The notes under the pieces were generated by a model. That model was given only the letters and a program-made list of their open reading frames with translations, searched no databases and was not told the origin of the DNA. Made by a program: the position numbers and the translations under genes. Below, one piece after another: positions 48,801 through 57,352 of a stretch of DNA of 64,000 nucleotides (positions are counted from its first letter, which is position 1; the number at the start of each line of letters is the position of its first letter). Source of the DNA: Fuerstiella marisgermanici (GTDB lineage: Bacteria > Planctomycetota > Planctomycetia > Planctomycetales > Planctomycetaceae); the NCBI RefSeq assembly GCF_001983935.1, contig NZ_CP017641.1, positions 8,172,001 to 8,236,000 on the forward strand, read 5' to 3'.

Positions 48801-49050
48801 TCTTAAAGCGGGCTTGCGCGTGATCTGTGTTGTGGCCGCTAATGCCAGCGTTCACAACGCGAACCGGCAGTCCCGTTTGAGGGAGTTCTCGTTGAAGGAT
48901 TTCGGCGTAGATCTCCAGATCGCCGCGCTTCGCCGTTGTCGAATCGCCAAAGGCGACCAGCACTGCTGGTTCCTGGGAGTTCGCGACGTTGGCGGACGAA
49001 ACGAACATCGCCAATATCAGAAGTTGCAGTCGAACATTGGTTATGGACAT
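45895..49050 (-). CDS. SGNH hydrolase fused to a GHL10-like barrel
   Basis: This 1,051-residue exported protein starts at the ATG at 49050. Residues 30-240 are an SGNH/GDSL esterase with all blocks: S37 in FGDSTT, Gly in NAGISGHNT, N101-D102 in FGINDAA and the D218/H221 pair in DGIHPNKHGH. A beta-rich middle (250-650) includes two adjacent sandwich-like parts. The C-terminal 380 residues resemble a GHL10/family-10-like TIM barrel: GGHLDTFPRSVDREYVESVR, EEAHAQDAEILVCLRAAG, PWEEFFMSEFYEAHPEWRC, and IYPFYVGW. It looks like one enzyme removing acyl groups and cutting the same glycan. Confidence 0.85.
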   Translation of the reverse strand: MSITNVRLQLLILAMFVSSANVANSQEPAVLVAFGDSTTAKRGDLEIYAEILQRELPQTGLPVRVVNAGISGHNTDHAQARFKTDVLDHNPDIVVIQFGINDAAVDVWKDPPATTPRVPMDRYVKNLRHFVGTLKARKVQVVLMTPNPLRWTPKMREMYGKPPYLADEPNGFNVKLQEYAEAVRHLAKAEMVPLIDIYRSFEHYGETDGNSIDDLLLDGIHPNKHGHRIVADQLITQLQKLKALNSRVSKSAVEIRVLDNPADSSIRQPMTGATTVRFEDYVSNPPPQHTEPVQAWVGTFDVPFTGFTKPTAANTTVAPLPDPVGLLIESSSDTVGFYDPSSQVDCADPRADKLIFRFVAPTNTRRAATVSSVAFRITGTSLKGGNVRYSLHDISGKTLASGSAVPNPNSRGIESEVDCRALLNGKPQSVIHKLVVEHSGSGYFVVGGVMHPQEPDFSFAGFQVSSETVSRPLNEQIPFAHSSQWQNAAKAELMTDMTACTPADGLSKRREHAKWKVFEYETADFSGKCVSVGRESSAPDLTLKLGKQGWHAVYVGLSTITDLVRPDKNNVEVKLTNDPAYTRLSNRLDLGSRRRDVLEEIFLGVADLTGNDLHFSTVYEMPARIHYVKTVPLTESEVAEVLADRQQTATKTSVATFDGFTWIHPFRPQNRADLAATFSGYRDSDFKTWWFQVGGADLVHHPTKVGNLMGGHLDTFPRSVDREYVESVRHLLQQGIDPLKVAVEEAHAQDAEILVCLRAAGWKGAPPWEEFFMSEFYEAHPEWRCVDHDGTPTMHMSYAAEEVQDHLLDVYREVLQREPDGAGFMFHRGMPMILWEEPFCKRFIQKFGEDPRKLAEDDPRVFEMRAEIVTGFMRKIRKLLDETAEKQGRAGLRLKLAVTTFATAADNRKFGIDVEKWIEEKLIDQIGIAWFAYYTSGLKTKSGDTAYYARITEGTDVTIYPFYVGWKMKSASDLLSKVATNYDDGADGIAVWDPNQFVEWQSGKNPYWPLVSKLGHRQKVRDGSLLYKPVTTPLTRLGNNHYSRWYPNTGF

Positions 49051-49153
49051 TGGGTTTGAATCAAAGTGAGGTTGTGGCTGATCAGTCGGGGGACACACCG
49101 TGCACTGCGGTCACAGCGTCGAATCCGTGTGCCCGTGTCTTCTGAATACTTCG

Positions 49154-51511
49154 CTACGTCAGGCGTTTGAATCCTGTATGTTTGACCGGGCTACCGATCC
49201 GTCCAGCGACATCTCTGGAATCGATCGCTTCTTTCAGCTCGGAAAATACTTCATCCAGTGCCGAAAGGTAAGCTGTGACGTGTCGCGGCTCGTGGGCGAA
49301 TGTCGCGTTGAAGGCTGCGGCGGTCAGGTAACCTCGATCGAGCATTCGAACCGTCATCAGTGTGGTCAGTGCTGCAGCTTCGGGGTGATCGAAGGCCAGC
49401 AACGCCAATTCAGGACGGCCGGGCGTTTTGATCGGCAGCCCGTGCTTCTGTCCAAGTTGCTGCCAGCCTTCAATGACAAGCGAGCCGATTTTTCTGAGAT
49501 GGCTGGGGACATCGTGGTCCATCATTTTGCGGAGGCACGCGACTGCTGCGGCCGGGCCAACGCCTTCGGTCCAGAACGTACTGGAAATGAATGAGGACTG
49601 CGCCGCCTGCATCGTTTGGCGATTGCCAATGATGGCTCCGATTGGAAAGCCGTTGCCGAGTGCCTTTGCAAACACGGCGATGTCGGGGTTCACGCCGTAT
49701 TTTAGGTGAGCTCCTCCGAGTCCCAGACGCCAGCCGATCGATATTTCGTCGAAGATTAATGGCACGCCAAGGTTGTCGCACCGCTCGCGGACGCCTTCCA
49801 GAAAGCCCGGCTGTGGTTGCGTCTGACGAGTGGGCTCCATAACGATCGCTGCCAATTCATTGCCATGTTGCCTGATCAAGGCGTCCAGTTCGTCGAGGTT
49901 GTTGTAATGAAAAGTGAGCGTGTTGCCGGCAAGGTTTGATGGCACGCCACGCGGTTCCAGGCCGGGTAGAAGATGTCCGACCAACGCATCTGAGTTCTCG
50001 TCGTCGCCTGCGGCAGTTAGGTTGGCGGCCAGATACCAGTCGTGCCAGCCGTGGTAACCGCAGAGAGCGATCTTGTCTTTCCCGGTTGACGCTCGCGCGA
50101 TGCGGACAGCGACAGCCATCGATTCACCACCGGCTCGAGTAAATCTCGCGTTGTCGGCCCACGGATGAATCTTCAGCAGCAGTTTTGCCAGTTCAACCTC
50201 GTCGTAGGTTTGCAGAGTCGACATTGATCCGAGGCTGACGCGGCGCATCACAGCAGCATTCACATCCGGGTCGCTGTAGCCGAGAATACAGGCAAGAATG
50301 CCGCCCATGCTCATGTCGATGAATCGCCGGCCTTCGATGTCGATTACTTCGCAGCCACGAGCTTCCCGATAGTAGGCGGGCCATTTTTCCGGAGCGAACA
50401 TTTCCGGACGTTTGCTTAACAGTTGCGTGCCGCCAGGAATGATCTCAGTTGCGGAACGATACGCTTCCTGCACGTCGGGCATGACTCGAGGCAACGGCAG
50501 TTCCAGCAAACGCCGAGCTGCCAGGCAGAAGATTTCTTCCACATCGCCGTCGTTGAGGTGCTGATTGCGGCACGCCTGCTTCAATGCCAACAGAGATTCG
50601 ATCCCCAGAAATGTTGGTCGAGCAAATCGAGACTTGCTGAAGTCGGCTCGGATTTCATCAAGCCACAAAAAGCCGTCCGCCAAATCGACGCAGCGACTCT
50701 TCATTTCCGTGACGCAAAAATCGGCTCCGTACAGCAATCGCGTGGGGCCGAACACTTTCAGAATGGCTTCGAAAGCTTCTGGTTCGCAGACGGCAGACGT
50801 GTCAAAGAAGACGTTGTCGAGTCCTCGGAGTGCTGCAATGCCTTCGACCGTGTGCTTGCCACAGAAACCTCGTGCTGCGTGAGCGAGAACTAGTTTGGCG
50901 CCGGGATAGCGTTCACAGTGTTGGCGGATGTATATCTGATTCTGTGTTTCGGCAAGGGCTCGCGGAAGCACCATGTGCAGCATGATGACCAGACCGTGTT
51001 GATCGGCCAGTTCCCACGCCCATTCGGGGATGAATTCTTCCGTGGGGGCGAATAGATTGTCTTCACGTTCGGCGAACAGATGGTAGACCTTGAAGCCCAC
51101 GAAGTGATCGTCTTTGATCTGCTGCTCGACATCCGCTGCGTTCTGCTGCGGAGTGAGAATCATCAATCCGCGTGAATTCGGATCGTTCTTCATTTCGTCC
51201 GCGAGGTGCCGATTGGCCCCATCGACGTCTAATGCCCGTGTTGGAAACGGAAAGAACAGTCCCCCTGTCGGACATCGGTCCGGCATCCACATCGACAGTC
51301 GTTCATCATAGACCGCGCGAGTCACGACTTCAGGGCCAGCTGCCGCCAACGCCGGGGTTGGAACTCCAAGGTCAGTGACCCGCCAAAGGTGAGCGTGGGC
51401 ATCGAATACATCGGGCGGGACGAAGTTCCTGAGGTGCCGATCCCACAAATCCAGATCGTAGTCTTCGACAGGAGCCCAGACATACGGGTTTACTTCGGCG
51501 TCGGTGCTCAT
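49154..51511 (-). CDS. Amidohydrolase fused to a class-III PLP aminotransferase
   Basis: The protein has 785 residues from the ATG at 51511, one base after the previous gene's stop. Residues 30-350 are an amidohydrolase-2 (TIM barrel): DAHAHLW metal site at 37-41, KVYHLF, HMVLP, LVLAHAARGFC and YGADFC. Residues 365-780 are a class-III aminotransferase like glutamate-1-semialdehyde aminomutase: IIPGGTQLLSKRP, ARFTRAGGESMAVAVRIAR, GYHGWHDW, FDEISIGWRLG and Lys616 in FAKALGNGFPIG as Schiff-base lysine. No signal peptide, so cytoplasmic. Fusion implies the two steps are sequential. Confidence 0.9.
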   Translation of the reverse strand: MSTDAEVNPYVWAPVEDYDLDLWDRHLRNFVPPDVFDAHAHLWRVTDLGVPTPALAAAGPEVVTRAVYDERLSMWMPDRCPTGGLFFPFPTRALDVDGANRHLADEMKNDPNSRGLMILTPQQNAADVEQQIKDDHFVGFKVYHLFAEREDNLFAPTEEFIPEWAWELADQHGLVIMLHMVLPRALAETQNQIYIRQHCERYPGAKLVLAHAARGFCGKHTVEGIAALRGLDNVFFDTSAVCEPEAFEAILKVFGPTRLLYGADFCVTEMKSRCVDLADGFLWLDEIRADFSKSRFARPTFLGIESLLALKQACRNQHLNDGDVEEIFCLAARRLLELPLPRVMPDVQEAYRSATEIIPGGTQLLSKRPEMFAPEKWPAYYREARGCEVIDIEGRRFIDMSMGGILACILGYSDPDVNAAVMRRVSLGSMSTLQTYDEVELAKLLLKIHPWADNARFTRAGGESMAVAVRIARASTGKDKIALCGYHGWHDWYLAANLTAAGDDENSDALVGHLLPGLEPRGVPSNLAGNTLTFHYNNLDELDALIRQHGNELAAIVMEPTRQTQPQPGFLEGVRERCDNLGVPLIFDEISIGWRLGLGGAHLKYGVNPDIAVFAKALGNGFPIGAIIGNRQTMQAAQSSFISSTFWTEGVGPAAAVACLRKMMDHDVPSHLRKIGSLVIEGWQQLGQKHGLPIKTPGRPELALLAFDHPEAAALTTLMTVRMLDRGYLTAAAFNATFAHEPRHVTAYLSALDEVFSELKEAIDSRDVAGRIGSPVKHTGFKRLT

Positions 51512-51512
51512 G

Positions 51513-53114
51513 CTAATTGCTTTCCACGTACAACGAGTACAACCTGGCGTCGCCGCCTTCCGGCCAATGGACTCGTACTGCAAACGGCCTGTTGGCGGGG
51601 ACGGCTTTTGACCAGACAACCGGAGTGCGCGTGCCGTCGTTGGAAACTCGCGCCGCGTTCTTACCGGAATAGTCTGGTAGTGGCTGATCAAACTCGTCAA
51701 CCAGTTCCACGGTCAACGGCGTTTCTGCGCTGACCGCGTCAACGTTCGCAAAGATCTTTGGAGCAGTCGCTGCCACGACGGGCGCCGTTACGATGTGAGC
51801 TCGGGACCCCGACACTTTGCGCGACAGGTAGCCGAAGCCGTCTCGTCGCATGGTTGCCAGTCCGATTTCCATGTTCTGCAGCTTTCCGCCGGTGTCCCAG
51901 TGGGAGTACCACATCATCGTCTGGTCGCCAGCATTTGCAAACGCGTGTCCCTGAAGCAAAGTAATGTTGTCCCATTCATTGTCGGTGCCTCGCGCGATGA
52001 CCTTGTGGTCTGGCACTGGTTCGCGGAAATGAATTCCGTCGTTGCTGACAATCAGTCCCAGGTCAATCGTCACGCCCTTGTTCCAGTACTTGCCGTCGGC
52101 CGGTTTTTTCTCCGCATCCTGCCACATGCCATGTAGCCCGACCATGACGTTGCCGCGATTCCACAAGCCAGCTCCCATATGAGTCTGCTGGCCCTTGATC
52201 GGCGTTGATGTCAATTGGCCTGTTCGAGCGAAAGCGGTTGCCTTGGCACTTAACCAGTTTCGGAAATCCGGCGAACGGTAAGTTAGCATGACTCGACCAA
52301 TGCGACTGCCGTCCATCCGCCACGACCACGGCGAAAGAAGTTGCCCTGGTGCGTAGTAAAAGTTTCCGAAACGATACAGCCCCGAAACTTCGAAGCGTTC
52401 TCCGCCCGAGTTCATTGGTCGATCGCCTACAACCTTCCAACTCAGTCCGTCAGCACTGGTCGCAGCGACAAAAGCGCCCCACCGGCCTTCGTCGGGACCG
52501 ATGCCACTTCGTCCACCGCGGACATCATCAAAGGAAGGGTGTGCGATGTAGACGCACTTGTAACGTTGCTGTGGGTCAGGGGCGTCAGGTTCATGAAGGA
52601 CAGACAGGAAGTCATTGACCTTCGCAAGTGATGGTACTTCTGACGTGATCTGGCAGATGTTGTTCTGTTTATTCCCGTTAAAGTCGACGAGTCCCAGCTT
52701 TGGTTTCGTCCAGTGAATTCCGTCGTCACTTTCTGCGTAGCACATCGGCCGCCACCAACCAGGAGCCTGGCCGGATTCAACTTTCGCTTCGAACATCCCC
52801 AGGTACCACATCCGAAACTTTCCGGCTTCGTGCAGCACCGTGCCATACAGAATTGCGTGCCCGTGATCAGGGCTGCCTTCCGGCCCGCGGCGCAGCACGG
52901 GATTGGCTGGATGCTTCTCCGCAGTGACCGGAGTTACCACAACATTATCACGCCACGGGATGGCATGGTCGTCGAACGAAAACAAAACCGCTTCACTGGT
53001 TTGCGGTCCGCCGTCGACGGAAACCTGGCCGAAAGCGTTTATGGACAGTGTGACGGTCACCGCGGTTGTAATCAGCAAGTTCCAGATGTGCCGTGCTGCG
53101 TTATATGGCGTCAT
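51513..53114 (-). CDS. Secreted beta-propeller hydrolase-like protein
   Basis: The protein has 533 residues from the ATG at 53114; an upstream extension to 53306 is rejected because it overlaps the previous gene and precedes the signal peptide. After the signal comes a five-bladed-propeller style domain, with GTVLHEAGKFRMWYLGMF, CYAESDDGIHWTKPKLGL and GLIVSNDGIHFREP, repeats found in GH43/GH32-like proteins of planctomycetes. No catalytic triad could be assigned. A C-terminal beta domain ends VHWPEGGDARLYSLYVE. It parallels the next gene upstream, suggesting an old duplication. Confidence 0.8.
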   Translation of the reverse strand: MTPYNAARHIWNLLITTAVTVTLSINAFGQVSVDGGPQTSEAVLFSFDDHAIPWRDNVVVTPVTAEKHPANPVLRRGPEGSPDHGHAILYGTVLHEAGKFRMWYLGMFEAKVESGQAPGWWRPMCYAESDDGIHWTKPKLGLVDFNGNKQNNICQITSEVPSLAKVNDFLSVLHEPDAPDPQQRYKCVYIAHPSFDDVRGGRSGIGPDEGRWGAFVAATSADGLSWKVVGDRPMNSGGERFEVSGLYRFGNFYYAPGQLLSPWSWRMDGSRIGRVMLTYRSPDFRNWLSAKATAFARTGQLTSTPIKGQQTHMGAGLWNRGNVMVGLHGMWQDAEKKPADGKYWNKGVTIDLGLIVSNDGIHFREPVPDHKVIARGTDNEWDNITLLQGHAFANAGDQTMMWYSHWDTGGKLQNMEIGLATMRRDGFGYLSRKVSGSRAHIVTAPVVAATAPKIFANVDAVSAETPLTVELVDEFDQPLPDYSGKNAARVSNDGTRTPVVWSKAVPANRPFAVRVHWPEGGDARLYSLYVESN

Positions 53115-53203
53115 GGGCTCCTCAATTCTGTATGCAAGTATGGCAACGGAAAATGGGCTGGTGCCGATGTCGGATACATCGAACGCTGTCTGGAATTTGC
53201 GTG

Positions 53204-54679
53204 CTATTCGTTGAACTTGAAGGAGTAAAGGTCTGCATCCTTCATTACGAATCGAAGCCGTACCGGTTTGCCTGCCAGAGCAGCAACGTCGCTGCCACCT
53301 TTCCATGTGACGGTTCGAGCAATCTCGTTGCCGATCTGTTCCGTTGCGTCAGCTAGTGAGAACCCCGGAATTGCTTTCCCGCTGGCATCCTGAATCTCAA
53401 CACGCACGCTGCCGGCAGCAGACGTGCCGAAGTTGATGCTCAGTTCACCGCCCTTAAAGGTCAGCGGTTTTGTCGTGAGTTCGCCACCAGCGTAGGGAGC
53501 TTGTGCAGATGCGAATCCATCCAGCCGCATTGAGTATCTGTGTAGGTGCGATGTGGGCTGAGCGTAGTCCTGGTTCAGGTACACAGACATTTCCGTCGGC
53601 CCGGTCTGAACAATATTCAAAGCGGGATAGTTCGTCCGCGAAACCCAGTTGCGCGCACCGATGCCTGGTCGAATGAATCCGCCGGGGAACGTTCGATCAT
53701 AGAATGAACCACCTCGGGAGGTCATAAGCACAGCATCGGACGTGTCTTTGAAGTACTTCGGCGACACATTGATAGCCTTCGCCTGTTCGTCAGTCAGGAC
53801 CTGACGCTTCGGCATGAATCGAGCGGCCACCGAAACATATAAATGCGGAGCTCGAAAATAGGCATGGGTCTGGTTGGTGTAGAGCTGCTCAATGGGACCA
53901 TCTTCGCCGAGATGGCGATACTCCATCAGGACCGGTGCTGACCACGTAAGAAAGTCGTCGCTGGTTGTCCGAGCGATGCGGCGGATTCCGTCTTTGAATA
54001 CTCGGAAAAAGCACACGTATTTGTTTTCCAGAGCGGACCAGAAGGCCAGGTTCTGCGAATCGAACATGTATTTGTACGGGACCATGCTTGTCGGGATCAC
54101 CGGTTCTTCACGCAGCTTTTTCCAACGGATTCCGTCGGCCGATACCAGAGCGACAAGGCCACTGTGCATGGTTCCGCCGATCGCTTTGTAGCGTTGTTCG
54201 GCAGGAACGCCGGGGCGAGTGTCCAGCATCGGGCTGAAGTTGTGAGTGATGGGGGCCGCGTTCGCCAGAATGATGTTGGTCTTTGGGTGACCTTCCAGCG
54301 GAAATAGGTCCAGTTCCGGCTTTGTCCACTGAATGCCGTCTTTGGACTCCGCATAACAGTAGACTTCATCGGGACTCCCGTCGGCGCCAACGCTCGGTCG
54401 GCCGCGGTAGTAAAGCCGATACAGGTCGCCGTCCTTGATGACGGTGCAATAACCGCAAAACAGCCCTTCCCACGGCTTGTCGAACTCCATGGCGATGCCT
54501 TCATCGCGGGGCCGATTTAGCGTCAGTTGCACGTTGTCCAGGTTGTCGATTAGGAAGTGGTCAACAAACAATTCCCGCCGGCTGCCAAGTTCAATAACGT
54601 CGTCGGCACAGACGAAAGTTGCGTTGATCGTGGCTAGCTGAATGGCAACGAGGGTTGAAAATAGAGTGATGTGGCGCAT
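53204..54679 (-). CDS. Secreted beta-propeller hydrolase-like protein
   Basis: This 491-residue protein has a signal peptide (ending near VCA-D). The propeller domain carries ELFVDHFLIDNLDNVQLTLNRP, CTVIKDGDLYRLYYRG, CYAESKDGIQWTKPELDLF, VSADGIRWKK and a C-terminal beta domain ending in LRFVMKDADLYSFKF. It shares layout and the YAES-DGI-WTKP-L-L motif with the 51513-53114 product and is a distant tandem paralogue. Relatives are annotated as glycosyl hydrolase family 32/43-like; the substrate is unknown. The ends of both paralogues (LYSLYVESN and LYSFKFNE) are alike. Confidence 0.82.
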   Translation of the reverse strand: MRHITLFSTLVAIQLATINATFVCADDVIELGSRRELFVDHFLIDNLDNVQLTLNRPRDEGIAMEFDKPWEGLFCGYCTVIKDGDLYRLYYRGRPSVGADGSPDEVYCYAESKDGIQWTKPELDLFPLEGHPKTNIILANAAPITHNFSPMLDTRPGVPAEQRYKAIGGTMHSGLVALVSADGIRWKKLREEPVIPTSMVPYKYMFDSQNLAFWSALENKYVCFFRVFKDGIRRIARTTSDDFLTWSAPVLMEYRHLGEDGPIEQLYTNQTHAYFRAPHLYVSVAARFMPKRQVLTDEQAKAINVSPKYFKDTSDAVLMTSRGGSFYDRTFPGGFIRPGIGARNWVSRTNYPALNIVQTGPTEMSVYLNQDYAQPTSHLHRYSMRLDGFASAQAPYAGGELTTKPLTFKGGELSINFGTSAAGSVRVEIQDASGKAIPGFSLADATEQIGNEIARTVTWKGGSDVAALAGKPVRLRFVMKDADLYSFKFNE

Positions 54680-54936
54680 CGAATAGCATTCCTTCGAAAA
54701 GACTGGCGACGGAGGCGGACACGAGACTGGAAGTTAGACACGGTATGACCGAGCCATTTCAAGTCATCAGGTGGGAATCACAAACGGGACGGCATTTCGG
54801 GTCGGTGTGGGCAGGCAAGTGACGTATGGCTGGCCTCGAAAATTAGGCTCACAAATATCTGAGGTTGACGTTCTGTTCGGGGTGGGTTTGCAGGGGGCGA
54901 AGCAAGAAAGTCGTGTTCGTGGTTGTTGTGGATGGT

Positions 54937-55812
54937 CTATTTCGCTGTAGATTCCAAGGCATCTGTCTTGGGGAATTGTTGCAGAATCCATTCTGCCGCT
55001 CGTTCGGCGCTGTGGCGGGGTGTTGTGTGTCCGCGTGGTTCCGGCATGATGTGCAGTTCAATGCGGCTGTCAATCTTCTTATTGCGCGAACCTGCGGTGA
55101 CAGCCTGGGCGAATTCAATGGCGCGATCGGTCCCCACGCGATCGTCCTGATCTCCGATCACGACCCAAACGGGCCGTCCGGCTAACTGGTCCGCTTGATG
55201 CGTCAGGCTTACTTTTTTTACGAGCGGATGGTCGGCATTGGCAACGAACTCCCTGACCACGGCCGGATCTGTCACCGGCGCAAACGCCGCAGCGCATTTC
55301 ACGCGTTTGTCGAAAGCTGCAAAGTGGATTGCCAGAAAGCCGCCTCGTGATGTCCCACAAGCGGCAATTCTGTTTGGGTCGGTTATGCCTTTGTCAATGA
55401 GATGATTGAGGACTTTTGACAGCCGGCCATTGCATTCCGCGACGATGTCTTCGTTATTGGCCAATCGATGGCTCCATCCCTGAAGGCCGGATGGTTCGCC
55501 ATCAATGGCCTGCTTGCCGTGACACGGGAGGTCGATTGTCACACACAGCCAGCCCTGTTCGGCAAGTTGGTTGCCGCACTGACGAAAGTACTTGTCGCCG
55601 AGCGTCTCATCAATTGAGCTGGCGAGGACGAACAACGTCGGAGCAGCCTCCGTTTGTGAAGTCGCGTTCCACAGACCGTATTCGACTCCATCCGGCGTTT
55701 CGGCATGCTCGACAACCGGAGCTGGCTGTTGGGCAATCGCGAAAGAATTCGCAGCGACAAACAGGCTGCACGCCAGTGCCTGAATGATTCGACGACTAAA
55801 CACAGCCTTCAT
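54937..55812 (-). CDS. Exported dienelactone hydrolase-like alpha/beta hydrolase
   Basis: The protein has 291 residues from the ATG at 55812, whose first bases overlap the end of the PhyH gene. After a signal peptide (ending AIA-Q) an alpha/beta hydrolase has GWLCVTIDLPCHGKQ, nucleophile Ser in ACGTSRGGF, PVWVVIGDQDDRVG for the acid and EPRGHTTP for His. The family includes acetylxylan and other carbohydrate esterases. The overlap indicates translational coupling with the dioxygenase gene. Confidence 0.87.
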   Translation of the reverse strand: MKAVFSRRIIQALACSLFVAANSFAIAQQPAPVVEHAETPDGVEYGLWNATSQTEAAPTLFVLASSIDETLGDKYFRQCGNQLAEQGWLCVTIDLPCHGKQAIDGEPSGLQGWSHRLANNEDIVAECNGRLSKVLNHLIDKGITDPNRIAACGTSRGGFLAIHFAAFDKRVKCAAAFAPVTDPAVVREFVANADHPLVKKVSLTHQADQLAGRPVWVVIGDQDDRVGTDRAIEFAQAVTAGSRNKKIDSRIELHIMPEPRGHTTPRHSAERAAEWILQQFPKTDALESTAK

Positions 55813-56551
55813 ACTCCTGTCCTCGCAGCAGCGCATAGTGCGGTTTTTCTGCGGAGGGGGCTGTCCACCGCGAGCGTGAGGACATGTAGTGAACCGCCAG
55901 GCCGCGCCGAGGTTGGTCGGTTTGGTTGGGGCCGGATCGGTGTAACAGCATGCTATGGTGAAACGAACAGCTTCCGGCTGCCAGTTCATTGGGAACCTCA
56001 CGAGCCAAGTCGATCTGTTCCGCGCGGACCTGCATGTCAACTCGGTCGCCCACCTGCCAGGGCTGATCGTGATCGAGTAGTTCGCCATTGTGGCTGCCGG
56101 GGATCACCCACAGGCAGCCATTGTCGATGGTGGCGTTGTCGAGAGCCGTCCAGCACGTCACGATTTCTCGTGGTTCAATTGTGAAGTAAGCAGAGTCCTG
56201 ATGGTAAGGCTTTTCCACCCCACCCGGCGGCTTCATAAAACACTGGCTGCCGAAGAGTTTGATGTCCGGTCCAATCAATGATTCTACGACGTCGAGGATT
56301 TGGGGATTTGTTGCATGTGCCATAAAGACTTCGTCATGCTGGGCACACTGATTAATCTTCCGAGCGACAGAAGATCCAGGTTCGTATTCGATGTTGTCTT
56401 TTGGGAACGACGGCACCTGCCCCGCCGAGATTTCGGTCATGCGGTCTCTGAGTTTTTGTAGCTCAGCCGCCGAAAGAACTTCATTCACGACGACATAGCC
56501 GTCGTTTTTGTATTGCGTGAGAGTCGTTTCATCTACAGCGGGCATATTCAA
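55796..56551 (-). CDS. Phytanoyl-CoA dioxygenase family protein
   Basis: This 251-residue cytoplasmic Fe(II)/2-oxoglutarate dioxygenase has the iron ligands H117 and D119 in PYHQDSAYF and distal H204 in LLHRSGPNQ, with R216 placed to bind 2-oxoglutarate. DNATIDNGCLWVIPGSH is the conserved strand between. Bacterial PhyH proteins hydroxylate small metabolites, including ectoine and amino acids, so the substrate here is open. It starts 18 bases after the aldolase gene stop. Confidence 0.9.
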   Translation of the reverse strand: MNMPAVDETTLTQYKNDGYVVVNEVLSAAELQKLRDRMTEISAGQVPSFPKDNIEYEPGSSVARKINQCAQHDEVFMAHATNPQILDVVESLIGPDIKLFGSQCFMKPPGGVEKPYHQDSAYFTIEPREIVTCWTALDNATIDNGCLWVIPGSHNGELLDHDQPWQVGDRVDMQVRAEQIDLAREVPNELAAGSCSFHHSMLLHRSGPNQTDQPRRGLAVHYMSSRSRWTAPSAEKPHYALLRGQEYEGCV

Positions 56552-56569
56552 TAGTCTTTCACTAATGGT

Positions 56570-57337
56570 TTATTGACTTGCCTGGTCAACTGCGGCGGTG
56601 ATCGCCGAAAAACGCTGAACCAGCAACCCTGAGACAGTACCAATCCACAGAAAAGAATCACCTTGAGCTCGCAAAGCCGGGGCATCCGTCCCGATCCACA
56701 GCTTCTTTCCAGCAGCCGTGGCCGCTTCTCGAATTCTCTGGATGGCTTGTTGGTGTTCAGCGTTGTCTGGATCCCAACAGCAACCCAGATCCGCCGATAG
56801 ATCGTATGGTCCAAGCCCAACAGCCGTCGTCAGCGGGTGGGCCGCAATGGAATTGACATTGTCAACACCCACTCGCGATTCGATCTGCGGGATCACAATG
56901 AAGTGATCTTCAAACTGGTCTCGCCAGCTAGTGTAGTGGAAATCGCTCATCCAAAAATTTCCCATCCCGCCGGGGCGACGCTTTCCTCGCGGCGGCATCT
57001 GAATGGCGTCGCGGACCGCGTCGAGTTGACTTGCGGATTCGATATTGGGCAACAGCAATCCGCAGGGCCCGAGATCGATCGCTCGACGGATTTCTGAAAG
57101 CTCACAGGAAACCGTTCGCATCAGCACGGGGAAGTCCGCCAGCCTCGCGACCTGACAAACCTGTGCGACTGTTTCGTCAGTGTGGCACCCGTGTTCGCGA
57201 TCGAGCACCAGGTAGTCCAGTCCGCCGAGTTTGCAGATTTCAACCAGCAGTGGCCAGACATGGTCTGTGGCCATCACACCGATCACCGGCTCAGTCGTGG
57301 CCAGTTTCTCTCGAAGTCGAATCGCGGGAGTGAGCAT
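56570..57337 (-). CDS. HpcH/HpaI-type aldolase
   Basis: The 255-residue protein matches class II HpaI aldolases, which reversibly cleave 2-keto-3-deoxy sugar acids or 4-hydroxy-2-keto acids into pyruvate and an aldehyde. D46-R-E48-H49-G (LDREHG) contains the catalytic His; GLLLPNIES and IPQIESRVGVDNV include the metal and phosphate/pyruvate loops; LGPYDLSADLG supplies the metal Asp. It has no signal peptide. It lies between the sialidase-like gene (15 bases) and the PhyH gene, strongly suggesting an operon. Its presence points to a deoxy-keto acid in the pathway. Confidence 0.9.
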   Translation of the reverse strand: MLTPAIRLREKLATTEPVIGVMATDHVWPLLVEICKLGGLDYLVLDREHGCHTDETVAQVCQVARLADFPVLMRTVSCELSEIRRAIDLGPCGLLLPNIESASQLDAVRDAIQMPPRGKRRPGGMGNFWMSDFHYTSWRDQFEDHFIVIPQIESRVGVDNVNSIAAHPLTTAVGLGPYDLSADLGCCWDPDNAEHQQAIQRIREAATAAGKKLWIGTDAPALRAQGDSFLWIGTVSGLLVQRFSAITAAVDQASQ

Positions 57338-57352
57338 GAAGTTTGCTTTCAG

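Noticed and set aside
47875-49059. Plus-strand frame of 394 codons
   Set aside because: It is antisense to the SGNH domain, which has all four catalytic blocks on the minus strand.
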